Positions 11,398 to 22,769 of a stretch of DNA of 64,000 nt are shown piece by piece. The translations under genes were made by a program, and so were the position numbers. The stretch is from Coix lacryma-jobi var. lacryma-jobi (taxonomy: Eukaryota; Streptophyta; Magnoliopsida; Poales; Poaceae): NCBI GenBank assembly GCA_009763385.1, contig CM019828.1, forward strand, positions 20,116,822 to 20,180,821, written 5' to 3'. A model generated the notes under the pieces. It saw nothing but the letters and a program-made list of their open reading frames with translations. It made no database searches and was not told where the DNA came from. Every line of letters begins with the position of its first letter. The first letter of the stretch is position 1.

Positions 11398-14300
11398 CTA
11401 TTTTGGTGCTGGCGCTTTCACGGACCGTTTCTCACCATCGGGACGAGCCCAGGGCTTCATACCGCTCTTGTTGCAACGGTCCTCAACGGCCTTGATCTTC
11501 TTTGCAAAATCGGTAAAAAGTTGGAGCTCTGCATAGTTGTTGTATTGTTCTGGGCTTTGGACCCCATCAGCTCCAACAATCCGCTGCTTTCTAGACACGA
11601 CCACATGCCTCTTTGGGTCCTCTGGATAGATATAGTAGGCCGCTTGCGCGACATTGGTTGCGAGTACCCATTGGTCATCTTTGTACCCGATACTTTTGAG
11701 GTTCACAGTGGTTAGCCCGAAACTGTCGACCGCAACCGCTTTGGGGTTTACCCAGTGGCACCGAAAGACCGTTACGCATACGTCCTTGCCATAGTCAGGT
11801 TCCCATATTTCTTCGATCTGGCCATAGTATTGCGTCCTCGTGTTTGTGGCCTCGTCGACGCCCTCATATCGAACACCGCAGTTCTGTGCCTCGCTCTTCT
11901 TGTCCTTCTGTTTCGTGTGGAACCTATACCCCTTCACATCGTACCCTTGCCACGTCGTGATTTGGCTTGACGGGCCTTGCAGAAGCTTCTGCACGGTCTC
12001 CGTATCTTCATCATCAGGGCATCTTTCTAGGGGTACGTGTTGCTCTTTGAGCCAATCTATGAAACTGTTCATGTGCTCATTTTGGACCCATGCCTCTGTG
12101 TGTTGTCCGTCATTAGCGGCGTGGATCTCTTCTATGTGCCTCTCGACATATTTCTCCATGCTCACCAACTGATGAAGGATGTTGTAATGAGCTTGTTCAA
12201 TCTCCTTGTATGGTATATCCGTGCGAACTTTTCGGCCCGTGCACCCCATGCCCGCGGTTCTACCCTCGAGCTGATGGACAGGCAACCCAATCGCCCTCCC
12301 ATCTTTTATGTACCTCATACACCAGTTCACTGCCTCTTCGGTTGTGTACGCCTCGATCATAGAGCCCTCCAGGTGAGCACGGTTATGAACATATCTGTGA
12401 GGGTGGACATGAACCGCTCATATGTCCACATCTCGTGTAGGTACACGGGGCCTAGTTGCTCGATCTGATCCACCATATGCATCATTAGGTGTACCATAAT
12501 ATCAAAATATGATGGGGGAAAGCACATCTCAAGCTGGCAAAGGGTCTCCGCGATGAAGTCCTTAAGGGCAGGGAGGTCGGCCTTACCGATGACCTTCTGC
12601 GTGATGCGGTTAAAGAAGTATAATATCTGAGTGACCACCATCTTCACGTACTCTGGACCGATAACCTTATCACAATTGGAAGGAACACCGTCAGCATGAT
12701 GTGGCAGTCATGTGCGTTGTAGCCAGTCAATGTGAGGTCTTTCAAGGAGACGAGGCTTTTAATGTTGGAAGAGAAACTGGTAGGCACCTTGATACCCCTG
12801 AGAAGGTTGAGCATAGCAGTCTTCTCTCCATGCCTTAGGTTGTAGGCCGCACCTGGAAGATCGACTTTACCATTATGAGGTGACCCAGGGTGAAGGTCCT
12901 GCCTGATGCCCTGGTTGAGAAGATCCGTCCGTGACTTCAGACCATCCTTCGTCTTTCCCGGATGTCCAGCAGGACACCGATCGTGCTATCAAAGACGTTC
13001 TTCTCGAGATGCATACAGTCGATGGCATGGGGTGTTTTCAGTGTCTTCCAATATGACAGGTACTCGAAGAAAATCGACCTCTTCTTGAAAGGAACAGAGG
13101 GGACCTATGACGCTTCCTTCGTCGTGTCTCGCTTTCGCTTCCTCGTTTGTTTTGTCCCCTCCTCTGGTGGCTTCTTCTTCTTCCCAAACTCGATCTGATC
13201 AATATCCTTCACCATCGCATAGACCTTTGGCCCCCAACTAGTCCGCGCCGGTGGTTCACCCTGTGGCTCGCCCTGATCATCGAACAATTGATTCATGACA
13301 CTTCTTCTATATCTGTGCCTTTTCGGAAGGAACCGTCTGTGCCTCATGTAGACCATCTTGTTCGATCCCTTGAGGTAAGTGTAGCATGTCTCGTCGATGC
13401 ACATTACGCAGCCGGTCTTCCCTTTGATCTGCCCCGACAGTGAGAAGAGGCCGGGGTAGTCGGTGATGGTGATAAAGATGATGGCTTTTAGGGTGAACTT
13501 CTCCTTGAGGGACGCATCCACCATCTCGACCCCAACATCAAATAGCTCCTTCATTTCCTCCATTACCGGCTCCAGGAAAACATCGATATCATTGCCGGGC
13601 TGCTTCGGTCCTGAAATAAGCATGGTCAACAGAAGATACCTGCGCCTCTGACACAGATGGGGAGGTAGGTTGTAGATGGTCAGTACGACCGGCCAGGTGC
13701 TGTGGGAGCTGCTCAGCTCGCCGAACGGATTCATCCCATCGGTGCTGAGCGTGAACCGAACGTTCCTGGGATCTTTGCCAAATTGCGGGCAGGCCTTGTC
13801 GAAATCTTTCCACTGCTGGCCATCGGAGGGGTGCCGCAGCATGCCATCGTCCTTCAAGCGGTCAGCTGATGCATGCCAGGACATGAGCTTCGCGTCCTCT
13901 GGGTTCCCAAATAGCGCACGGAGGCGGTCGATCACTGGCATGTACCACACCGACAGTGCCGGACTTCTCCTCAACGTGTAACACTCTTCTTCCTCGTACT
14001 GCTGATGAGCCGAGATGCGATTGGCTGCAACATTGCTCTTGTTGACACCCTTCTTCTTCTTCCTCTGACCACCTCGCAAGGCCTCATCGTCGTCTGCATC
14101 CACGCGACAGCCAGCATTTCTCTTGTAGCGACTGGCGCCACAGTGCGGACAGCTCGTCAAATTCTCATACTTTATGCCCCGATAGAGGATGCAGTGGTTA
14201 GGGCAGGCATCGAACTTTCTAAGCTTCATCGCCACTGGCCGGATAAGCTTCTTCGCCCGATACGTATTTGCTGGGATCTTGTTACTCGTCGGGAATGTTT

Positions 14301-15001
14301 TAGCAAGGTAACCTAACAGCTCATCAAAGCTAGTGTCTGACCACCCATGCTGAGCTTTCATCATCAACATGTGGAGGTTGAAACGGAGCACCGTGCAATC
14401 CTTCGGACATTCCTCGCCGTCCTTATATAAAGGATCAAGTGCCGCCTGCTTCATCTCTCTGAAATTTTCCAGCCACGGAGCCATACACGACGTCGTCTTC
14501 GTCGATGTGGTTGACTAAATCCTGAAACAGCTGCACATCCGCAGGGTCCTGTACCGTAGCGTCCTCAACATCTCCACCACCATCATCTGTCATATCCTGG
14601 AGTACATCTGCCTCCACAGCGATGTGGTCACGAGCACTACTGTCACTGAAGGCAGGCGCTACTGTTGCTGATGAGACGTGCGCTCCAGGATCTTGGTTCA
14701 CCGTCGCCGTCGACGCTGAGCTTACTCCAGATGCCGCCCCGACACTCGGATCGAATCTCTCGCCGTGATGAGTCCACACCGTGTAATCATCCATGAAACC
14801 AAAACGAATCAAATGAGATTGCACTGTGCCTTCGTCTTTGAAGGCGGTTAGATTCTTGCAACGATGACATGGACATATGATTGTCGTCTGGTTCGATCTC
14901 TCACGGTCAGCTTTCGCAGCGGAAATAAACTTTCTCACTTCAACGATATACCGCACATCAAGTACTCTATTGATCTTATACATCCATTCCGACCGGTCCA
15001 T
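11398..15001 (-). pseudogene. TNP2-type CACTA transposase, frame-broken
   Basis: The ATG at 15001 (minus) opens MDRSEWMYKINR, the start of the transposase-associated N-terminal domain, with a CPCHRCKN Cys/His motif. The TNP2 core (Transposase_21-like) spans about 14430-13000, with the zinc-binding CPNHC...CPHCGASRY and later TPHAIDCMHLEKNVFDS. A DUF4218-like block follows at 12640-12360 (CFPPSYFDIMVHL, PVYLHEMWTYERFM). A DUF4216-like block lies at about 11700-11500 (YGQIEEIWEPDY, FRCHWV). The frame changes near 14480, 13100, 12950, 12690 and 12360. Some changes could be short introns, but those inside conserved motifs look like indels. Size and domain order match a full-length transposase gene. 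Confidence 0.85.
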
Positions 15002-15004
15002 CGT

Positions 15005-15245
15005 ACCTGCGATCCTTAATTAATAACACACATCATGAATCACAAAACAAAGATGAATTAGAAAACATAATAATTTATTATATTTATGTTAAATCTAGGG
15101 ACAGAATTAATAACGACGGCAAATAAAATTAATGCATCCATGATGAACTTAGAGAAACAAATACCAGTTTTCTCTCTCCTACATAAAACTAGATCTAAAG
15201 GGAGGCTAAAAGAGAGGGGAAAGAGGGTGGAGATCATCTAGGTAC
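15005..15245 (-). other. TNP2 5' leader with possible intron
   Basis: The minus strand has a donor-like AG|GTACCT near 15245 and an acceptor-like ATCGCAG at about 15006, just before the TNP2 start codon. The AT-rich sequence between them looks intronic. This is a prediction from splice consensus only. Confidence 0.35.
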
Positions 15246-15382
15246 CTCTTGTAGAGTACTTCTCCTCCAAATCAAACAAATAAACCTCAAAAACAAGTTA
15301 TTTGGGACAAAAATTCGGCAAAACTTCTTCCCCCGTTTTTGGTCTAGAGGAAGAAGATGATCGGGTTCTGCTGGCGGTGGTG

Positions 15383-15391
15383 GCTTAAATA
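15383..15391 (-). promoter_or_regulatory. Minus-strand TATA-like box ahead of TNP2
   Basis: The minus strand reads GCTATTTAAGCC just downstream of the subterminal repeats and about 380 bp ahead of the TNP2 ATG, so it is the likely transposase promoter. Confidence 0.5.
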
Positions 15392-15398
15392 GCAAGGA

Positions 15399-15660
15399 AT
15401 AACCGAAGCGGGCAACGTAAGGAGCCCGCTACGGTTAATCTTATTTAACTGCAGCGGGCACGTTACGTCGCCCGCTGCGGTTAATCATTAATCGCAGCGG
15501 GCATATAAGGAAGCCCGCTGCGGTTAAATAAGATTAACCGCAGCGGGCACCTTACGTTGCCCGCTTCGGTTAATGATTAACCGCAGCGGGCGCTTCGGCG
15601 GCCGGCCGCTGCAGGCCGGCCACCGAATAACCGTGGCGCGCAAAAACTGTGCCCGCCACG
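15399..15660. repeat. Subterminal repeat array of the CACTA element
   Basis: At least seven copies of (A)ACCGCAGCGGGC and its inverse, often paired as inverted repeats around short spacers such as CACCTTACGTTG. The array ends in the palindromic GGCCGGCCGCTGCAGGCCGGCC near 15599-15621 and a variant CCGTGGCGCGC pair. Such arrays are the binding sites needed for CACTA transposition. Confidence 0.85.
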
Positions 15661-15689
15661 GAGCCCATTTAGGCAACGCTGCGCAAGTT

Positions 15690-15705
15690 CTTTTTTGTAG
15701 TAGTG
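15690..15705 (-). repeat. CACTA terminal inverted repeat
   Basis: The minus strand reads CACTACTACAAAAAAG from 15705. This is the outer end of the element; TGG at 15706-15708 would be the 3-bp target duplication. Confidence 0.85.
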
Positions 15706-16518
15706 TGGCAGCTAGCTATCAATGATCAATAGGCGTGACAGTTTTCCTATATTTTCGGACGGTACTATGCTGTTGGGGTTGATGTGATTTGTTGCAGTGA
15801 CAACACCAGGATAGAGGTTAGTACACTTAGTTGTCTTAGCTACCTAAATTAAATGTAGGACTTTCATGTATGGATTTTATGGCTATATATCTGTATGGTG
15901 TGATCAGTAAGCTATTAAGGTCCATCAGAATTAATTCCATCGTCATCGGTTATGCATACAACCACTGTTGATTGTCTGCCCATCACCGCTGCTTCATACC
16001 ACTCGTCGTTGGTCATAAAACTACTCATCATCGTCGAGCGGTACCACTAATAATCGATGGTGAAGCAATCACCAACATCATCGATGTAAGGTACGATGTG
16101 GCGAGGGTCATCTAATCGTCACTGCCGAGTCATTTCGTAAACCGACACCAAATAAGGATCATCAACGATGGATTGAACTGCAATGTGATAGCGATCATGC
16201 CATTGCTTACATAGATGGCTTATACTCCAACGCGATGGTGATTATGAACTGGACACAGACGAGTCGTACACCAAAGTGACGGTCAACATGATCTGCACAC
16301 AAACGACTAATGTGTCAAAGCGACGGTGATCATGACCTATATATACACCAACGAATTATACACCTATGGGACAGTGTTAGTATCATATCACAACCAGTTA
16401 TGTGAACCGGTGATGATGATCGTGACCATCACCGTTGATGGTCCACTGTTGAGGTGCACTCAAAATCAGCGGTGATGGGGTTTTACGAACCGGCTTGATG
16501 GGCCTTTTTGTAGTAGTG
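15706..16518. mobile_element. Remnant of a second CACTA-like element
   Basis: TTTTTGTAGTAGTG at 16505-16518 is a second CACTA-type terminus in the same orientation as the one at 15705. Between the two are imperfect motifs such as ATCACCG(T/C)TGATGG, CATCATCGTCGAGCGG and GTGAACCGGTGATGATG, a different subterminal motif set. No coding sequence is visible. It is probably a non-autonomous element into which the TNP2-bearing CACTA inserted, with its other end left of the window, but a truncated end is equally possible. Confidence 0.5.
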
Positions 16519-16552
16519 TACATGCTACTAACGTGCTAGGGTGTGTTAATTA

Positions 16553-16936
16553 CACTCCCTTTGTTTTGAGAACGTTGGGTAAAATCACAACGTTAAGGAA
16601 ACGAAAAAATAAGGACAAAATCACCATTTCGCTACAAAACACAGGGGCATAAACACTTAAGCCCCTAAAATTTAAGTAGATGCTTCCTATGATATTTGTG
16701 TCGGTCAAACTTTCTTAAGTTTGAATAGGTTTATAGAAAATATTAACAATATTTTCAAATAAGTGTATTATGAAAATAGATTCAAAGATCTATGCAATGA
16801 TACTAATTATGTATTATATATTAATTTTGTTGTTTATATTTGGTCAAAGTGAAAAGTGTTCTTATATATATTTGGTCAAACTTAAAAGTTTTTGACTCAT
16901 CTAAAAGCGAGAATAGTACTTATTTTGGAAAGGGGG
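16553..16936. mobile_element. Degenerate Stowaway-like MITE
   Basis: It is flanked by TA (16551-16552 and 16937-16938). It starts CACTCCCTTTGTTTTGAG and ends with ATTTTGGAAAGGGGG, imperfect inverted termini of the CTCCCT type. The body is AT-rich with GGTCAAACTT phrases typical of grass Stowaway elements. No coding capacity. Confidence 0.45.
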
Positions 16937-16948
16937 TACAAGTCACTA

Positions 16949-17045
16949 GGGCATGTTTGGAACACGAGAATTTTTTCCCGTTCCTGTGTTTTTCCGGTGA
17001 AATTGAACTGATTCCTATGAAATTCCTGCGTTCCAAACAGGCCCT
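16949..17045. mobile_element. Short Tourist/PIF-like MITE
   Basis: Inverted termini GGGCATGTTTGGAAC and GTTCCAAACAGGCCC match at 14 of 15 positions. The element is 97 bp with no coding frame. The flanks (CTA/TAA) fit a decayed 3-bp target duplication of the Harbinger type. Confidence 0.5.
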
Positions 17046-17408
17046 AAAGATAGAATGAAGTCACTATAGATAGAGTGGACTCACTACAGATATAATGAAG
17101 TCATTATTGACAAAAAGAAGTCAATACAGATAGAACTTTGTGTGCAATCAGTGTATACTTATTACGTAGAGATAGGGGGGAGAGTAACAAATAATTACTT
17201 ACTATATAGAGAGGCGAGGAATAATAATAAGGATTTGCTATATTTCAGGGGCTTGAAATATAGTATTTTTTTCAAGCGACGACTAACAATCTTCAGATCT
17301 TCATCCAATGATCCAAATCTATTATCACAAAAATAATAAACAAATGATAACTTTTTCTATAGAAGGACAAAGACAAAACTGTTCAGACGCCTCAAATATA
17401 GAAAATGT
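17046..17408. other. AT-rich spacer, no gene
   Basis: Short imperfect repeats of AGATAGA(G/A)TG(A/G)A(C/G)TCACTA at 17047-17130. The rest is AT-rich and without recognisable features. Confidence 0.4.
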
Positions 17409-17409
17409 G

Positions 17410-17467
<58 letters not shown>
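17409..17467. repeat. (TAA)n microsatellite
   Basis: An uninterrupted run of about 19 TAA units. Confidence 0.95.
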
Positions 17468-17470
<3 letters not shown>

Positions 17471-18097
17471 GCTAAGAAAGAGAGAATTAAACACCATATG
17501 GGGCAAGTTGTGCATGAATTGAGAGTCGCAACAAGTCTGGGTTAAAAAAAGTAGGGGTTCCCCTGCAGACGGTTAAAAAAAAACAATAGTTAGTTGGCAG
17601 ATGTTGCAAGTCACACGGAAATGGATGCATTAGAATTTAAGTGGATACTTTCTTTTGCATCATATATTAACAGGAATCTACTGGACATGGATATTTTGGT
17701 GACTAACAAGACGATGTGAATATGTGATAGTCATACAGACAGAGTGATGCTTCCACACTATATTGATTTTATCATAGAGTAGTTATTTTTAGCCTTGCAA
17801 GTTATTGATGATTCTCAAAACCAGACATAATAAAGAACTACAAGTGAAGAAGGTTTTTATAACCTTCAGCTACATATTCTATTATAATCTAGGGTAATTT
17901 TTTGGTGCAGTGCACGCATCTCACAACATGTACTCTATCGTCCTGTTAGTTTTGCAGTGTACCTCTCAAATATGAAATGTTGTTTATCGGATTCATCACT
18001 GATCTCACACTTCTCCACTGCTTTCAAAAAATGACCTTCTCCCACTTCCCCCCAACCCACCCCGCCGCCAAAGAAGGCACCCACTCCCTCTCTAGCC
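17468..18097. other. Upstream region of the response-regulator-like gene
   Basis: AT-rich spacer that becomes C-rich (CCCACTTCCCCCCAACCCACCCC) at about 18040-18065 just before the TATA box. No coding frame. It is the likely promoter and distal regulatory region. Confidence 0.4.
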
Positions 18098-18105
18098 TAT
18101 AAATA
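18098..18105 (+). promoter_or_regulatory. TATA box of the response-regulator-like gene
   Basis: TATAAATA lies 58 bp before the ATG at 18163, preceded by a CT-rich stretch. The spacing suits a short 5' leader. Confidence 0.65.
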
Positions 18106-18162
18106 AACAGGTCGGTCACGATCCCTTCTCATAAGTCCGCTCACACCCTAGTGTGTGCCACA

Positions 18163-20698
18163 ATGAACCGAGAAATGACAAAAATGTTTCCTAGTGGCAT
18201 TAGAGCCTTGATTGTGGACCATGATACAAGGTTCATCAAGTCATCTTCCATGCTTCTTTCTCTCCTAAACTTCAATGGTAAATTGTGATCTTTTGAGTTG
18301 GCGACAAAGTTTTCTAATTATAAATCTGCTTGAAGTATGTTTTTTCTCAAGAAGAAGCATTGAAGCTATATGTATTTTGGGTATTTATTTGGAAAGTTTT
18401 TGGGCATGAGATTTTTAAATATCTCACAGTATGTTTTTCTCATAAGTCACTAAATATTTCTTCAGGCTCCAGTTTCTAATTATGCCTATTGCATAGCTTA
18501 CTGCACTTTTGTTAAATTATGAACTGTGAGCCGCCAAGATCTCTTTTTAACATTAGATACAACTATACAAGCAAACGTGCTCATGTTGCAACGAAACTCA
18601 ATATGTCTTGGAATCGGATTTCATACATCCCTGAACTTCAGCCGTTCCAACTAGTATGAGTATGGATTAGTCTAGATCACATGCATAGGGCATACTCCCT
18701 CTATATAGGAAATAAATGTCGTTTTGGATAATGTATATAGGAAATAGATGTTGTTTTGGATAATGTTTGAGTCAAACATTGAAAATATAAATTATAATAA
18801 CTTTTAAATTGTTCAGTTTAGAGATGTAAAAATCATATAAATAAATTTATCTTGAAAATTAGTTTCATAAAATATACATATACCACTTTACAACAAATAT
18901 TTTCAAAGAAATAAGTGGTCAAAGTGACGCTTTGGAGACCGCGTCGCTGTTCTAAATGACATCTATTTTTTATATAGAGGGAGTATATTACTAAGATATT
19001 TTTGGGAATAAAAAACACATTCAAAGAAAACTGTCGTCAGCTATTAAATTACTATTATTGTTATTATTAGTTATAGAGATATAAATAGAGATAGAGAGAG
19101 TTAGAGATAGACACAAATATATAGATATAGATATAGATATATATATATATATAAAAGAAAAAAGCTATCTTTTCTCATTTTTTTTTCTTTGGTCGGCATC
19201 ACTACCCCTAATTTTATGAGCTCTCGGCCTCTCGTGGTTTCACGCATCACTTGGCGCTGGCGACACCTGTGTTTGTAGTGTCCTCGTGCGTGAGCCCTAC
19301 TTCTGCACTCAAGTTCCTCTCCGGAGACAAGAACGTGGACATCGATGTGGTCCTCGTCAACGCTGAGAAGGCTACCACCTGCGGCTTCGACTTCCGTGGC
19401 ATCGTCGAGACCGATATGAGCATCCCGGTCATCTACTGTACGTAAGCGCGCTACGAGCCTACGATAGATGATCACGCGATCAACGCACGCACACCTACAC
19501 CTACTACGAATGAATAAAATTAAATAAAATTGCATCACATCATTCATCAAGCATATAGACATGCATGCATATATGCAGTCTTGCCGAAGGATCACGTGGC
19601 CACCGGCGACGAGGCGGACGAGCTGCTCCGCACGCTCTCGGATTCGACCTACGTCCTCCGGAGTCCGTTCGAGGCCAGCGATGTGTGCGACCTGTGGATG
19701 GTCATCGCGTGGCGCAAGTCCTACCTGGAGAACAGGGCGAAGGGGGCCAGCGGCCGGCGCGTGGTTCCCGCCGCCGTTCAGGCATTTATGGCCGGCGGCG
19801 GCGGCTCCGGCACCGCCGCCGTAGACGAGGAAAGGGAAGACGAAGACCGGGTCCACTTCAAGGTGGTGGGCGCCGGCGGTAGAGGCCGCAAGAGGAAGAG
19901 CGGCTGCAACACCGCCGTCGCCGGCGGCTCCTCGGCCGGGACCACCGTCTTCGCTGCAGGTACGGTTTGATCTCCTCGTCCTCGAAGCACCGCAAATCCG
20001 CAATCCATCTCTGCTCCAAACTTCGTTTTGTTTGATGCTGACGACAGAGGATAGAAATGGTCTAAATTCTAAAAAGTTTTTTTTTCTCCGTCGTGTATGA
20101 CATTATCTGTAAATAAGATGACAATTTCTACCTGAAATTTGAAACCTAATGGGTAAAAACTCAACTCTATTAGGACAAGAGTATAGCTAATTTTTTACCC
20201 ATGGGCAATTCCAACTAAACTTTGTAAATTGTGATGTTTTAGTTGGAATTGAGAGCTTAATATATTAATATATATAATTTTAACTTGCAAACATTTTTGC
20301 CCATGGGTAACCCACGGGTACCCGTTGCATGGGTAAGGGTATGAGAAAAAAAAATTCTACCCAGACATGGATATGAGTAAATTAGTAGGTAAAAATATTT
20401 CTTCGTGAGTAAAGATATGAGCAACACATACCTAGTGGGTAATTACCCATTATCATCTCTATCTGTAACACACCAATATATTATGCAGTAGAAGCACAAT
20501 GACGGCAGAAGTTCGTTCGCCGATTTGTTTGTACAGTATAGTAGAATTAATTTTGAAACAATATTATGAATCTTCTCGATCTCTAGATAGTCAATTCTCT
20601 CCTTTTATCAAGCAGGAGACGAGGCAGACAAGGGAAAGGGGAAGATGAACGTGACAGGCGGCGAGCACGAGAGGGACGACGTGTGTAGCGAGCAACAG
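18163..20698 (+). CDS. Type-B-like response regulator gene with pseudo-receiver, 5' four exons
   Basis: Exons are 18163-18277, 19279-19437, 19579-19959 and 20616-20698. All introns are GT-AG and the phases (1, 1, 1, 0) join without a break. The first 120 residues follow the receiver fold of plant type-B and pseudo response regulators: FPSGIRALIVDHD at the start, a central CVSPTSALKFLSGDK...DIDVVLVN, IPVIY, YVLRSP, and a C-terminal W..IAWRK helix. Key residues have changed. The acidic pair reads D-H, the phosphoacceptor Asp is Asn, and the switch Lys is Arg, so phosphorelay is unlikely. A Gly-rich linker with GRGRKRKSG, a possible nuclear signal, follows. No MYB-like (GARP) exon appears before 23806. 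The gene may end by read-through at TAA near 20782, or its 3' exons may lie beyond the retrotransposon nest. Homology is judged by eye. Confidence 0.72.
18695..18983. mobile_element. Stowaway MITE in intron 1
   Basis: TA duplications at 18693-18694 and 18984-18985 enclose CTCCCTCTATATAGGAAATA and its inverse TATATAGAGGGAG. 289 bp, no coding frame. It sits entirely in intron 1 of the response-regulator-like gene. Confidence 0.85.
19081..19156. repeat. (GATA)/(TA)n low-complexity run in intron 1
   Basis: ATAGAGATAGAGAG grades into ATAGATATAGATAT and then (TA)n, about 120 bp ahead of exon 2. Confidence 0.8.
20046..20460. mobile_element. Possible degenerate hAT-like MITE in intron 3
   Basis: The interior is rich in GGGTA/TACCC and CCCATGGG phrases like the clear hAT MITE at 21785. 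The ends (CAGAGGATAGAAATGG and CATTATCATCTCTATCTG) are roughly inverted. No clean target duplication. Confidence 0.3.
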
Positions 20699-20907
20699 GT
20701 GCCAATCTCTTCTAAATTCGTTTGTCCATTTAATTTGTATGTACAAATATTAGCTAGTTACATATTTAATTTTTCGCAGTAATATATACATTTTGGAAGC
20801 AACGAGGTGCCAGTAGTTTCTTTTAAAAATCGTTTGCCTGTTTATACGAACACTGGTTGCATCCTTTTTCTTTTTCTTTTACAGTACTACATTTTGGAAT
20901 GGGCAAA

Positions 20908-21337
20908 GCATCTCCAAGTGTTTTCTATTTTTATTTGACAAATTCTGTATTTTACTAACTCACCAGAAAATGTGCCAATTAAATAGAGCTTCTCTCCAAA
21001 AGTTTGCTATTTTTAACTTGCCAAAACCAAAAAACACTTTTGCAAAGTTAACATTGAACTTTTATTTAAACCAAAATAGGTCTTTTCCCACTTTTTCTTT
21101 GTGTCTGGTACTTTCGCAACTGGAACCTTGGAAAGAGTTTCTAATCATTTTTTAGTCTTCTAATCACTTTTATCAATCGGCATATGCACGCGTAAAGATA
21201 CGTGCCAGAGAGGGAGAGATGCCAAGTTCAGAAAATTGTCAAGGTGGAATGTCAATCTGTTGGAGACTATTTTCTTTATTTTGTAAAATTTTTGTGGATA
21301 TCAAATTAAGATAACAAACTTATAGAGATGCTCTGAC
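20908..21337. mobile_element. Possible MITE with GCATCTCCA-type ends
   Basis: AAAGCATCTCCAAGTG at the left and TATAGAGATGCTCTGA at the right form an imperfect inverted pair around AT-rich, non-coding sequence. Confidence 0.3.
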
Positions 21338-21776
21338 AATTACTATACGTACTACAATTTGGAAAATTAGAAATAGTAACTTCTACATTTTGCCCTACAC
21401 ATGCTGGTGAGCCTTTTTGGCCCGTGTTTTTACTTCGTGCCCCCTTCTATCGTTTGGGTTTTCTACAGGTCGGGTGCACCTGTTTTCTTTTAATTGTTCT
21501 GAGTTGGTCCTTTTTGGTGGTGGTGTACCTCTCTTTTATTTTCCTTTTCTAACAACGTCTAATAAAAATCTTGATAAATCTCTTGTTGTTCCTTAAAGAA
21601 CAAACTAGTGTGCCTGTACGTGTTCCGACTTAATGCTAGTAAGCATATATTTGTTGATATTATGCACTGACTTAAGACTGTCTTTAATATATTTGACTGA
21701 AGTAGTATAGTATTGTAGTCAAAGCATGAGCGTTACTACCTACTGGTAAGCAAGTCCATCTCCAGTATTTAGTACT
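21338..21776. other. Spacer, no gene seen
   Basis: AT-rich sequence without recognisable coding, repeat or MITE ends. Confidence 0.4.
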
Positions 21777-21784
21777 GCTATATC

Positions 21785-22344
21785 TAAGGATGGCAACGGA
21801 CCCCGATACCCGATACCCGATGGGTATTTGATCCATTAGGAGATGAGGATGAAATCATATCTCTCCCCGCGGGGATGCAAATTGGCAAGAATCCATCCCC
21901 GACGGGTATAGCGGGTACGGGAACGTTCCCTATTTACCCGTCCCCGTTACCCGTTGGGGAACCTGACTATTTGAGCAGTCATGTGAGTATTAGGTCCAAA
22001 GAAGCTCAACATAGGTATTTTGGCCTAAATCATTATATATAATCAGTGTATTCTAGGAACCCTATGTCATTTTTCCTTCCCGTCTCAGCTACCAGTAACA
22101 CAAGCACACGAGCGCTCGTGCCCCTCACTTCCTCAATTCGCTCTCTCCTCGCAGCCACCTTCATCTATCCCTAATTATCGGGTATGCAGTACCCGTCGGG
22201 TACCCGTTACCCAATTAGGGATGGGGATGGACAACAATCTATACCCGAGACGGTTAACGGGGATGGGGATGAGATGGATTCTTGGTAGCAGGGAAGAGAA
22301 CGTTATGGCGATACCCGACGGGGATATACCCATTGCCATCTTTA
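21785..22344. mobile_element. hAT-type MITE with 8-bp target duplication
   Basis: Perfect duplications GCTATATC at 21777-21784 and 22345-22352 enclose a 560-bp element with inverted ends TAAGGATGGCAAC and CATTGCCATCTTTA. The interior is rich in GGGTACCCG-type phrases. No coding frame. The 8-bp duplication and end sequence indicate mobilisation by a hAT transposase. Confidence 0.88.
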
Positions 22345-22375
22345 GCTATATCTGTAAAACTACTATATTTCTATA

Positions 22376-22769
22376 CTCCTTCTGTATCACTCTTAGATGT
22401 CGTTTAGGACAGCGACACAGTCTCCAAAGTATAACTTTGACCACATGTTAGTTTAAAAATATTTATTATAAATTAGTATATGTATATTTTTATGAAAGTG
22501 CTTTTCAAGACAATTTATTTATATAATTTTTATATCTATAAACTCAATAATTTAAAAGTTATTTATGATTTATATTCTCAATGTTTAACTAATTCTAGAG
22601 AGAAATACAAAGATTTATGAAATCAAATATATATTATGAAAATATAACTAATGAAGAATCTAATTGTACTTAGTTGGTATCATAATTATTATTATTATAA
22701 TTTGGTCAAAGTTGGAAACTTTGACTGTCCAAGATTCTTGGAATGCCTTATAATTTGGAATGGAGGGAG
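22376..22769. mobile_element. Stowaway MITE
   Basis: TA at 22374-22375 and 22770-22771 enclose CTCCTTCTGTATCACTC and its inverse ending GGAATGGAGGGAG. 394 bp, AT-rich and non-coding. It starts 24 bp after the target duplication of the hAT MITE. Confidence 0.75.

Larger units (their letters stand above)
8047..15705 (-). mobile_element. CACTA (En/Spm-like) DNA transposon, one end present
   Basis: On the minus strand the element begins at 15705 with CACTACTACAAAAAAG, the hallmark terminus. It continues with subterminal repeats, a TNP2 transposase, a spacer with minisatellites, and the start of a second, TNPA-like gene that E0 interrupts at 8046/8047. The other terminus must lie left of the window beyond E0. 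CACTA elements move by cut and paste, with the TNP2 product as transposase and the second product binding subterminal motifs. The transposase is frame-broken here. The 3-bp target duplication cannot be checked because only one end is present. Confidence 0.85.

Noticed and set aside
15706..16518. Part of the TNP2-bearing CACTA element
   Set aside because: It lies outside the CACTA terminus at 15705 and has a different subterminal motif set and its own terminus at 16518.
19101..20003. 300-codon minus-strand open frame
   Set aside because: It is antisense to exons 2 and 3 of the response-regulator-like gene, crosses its introns and shows no domain; GC-rich exons often give such shadows.
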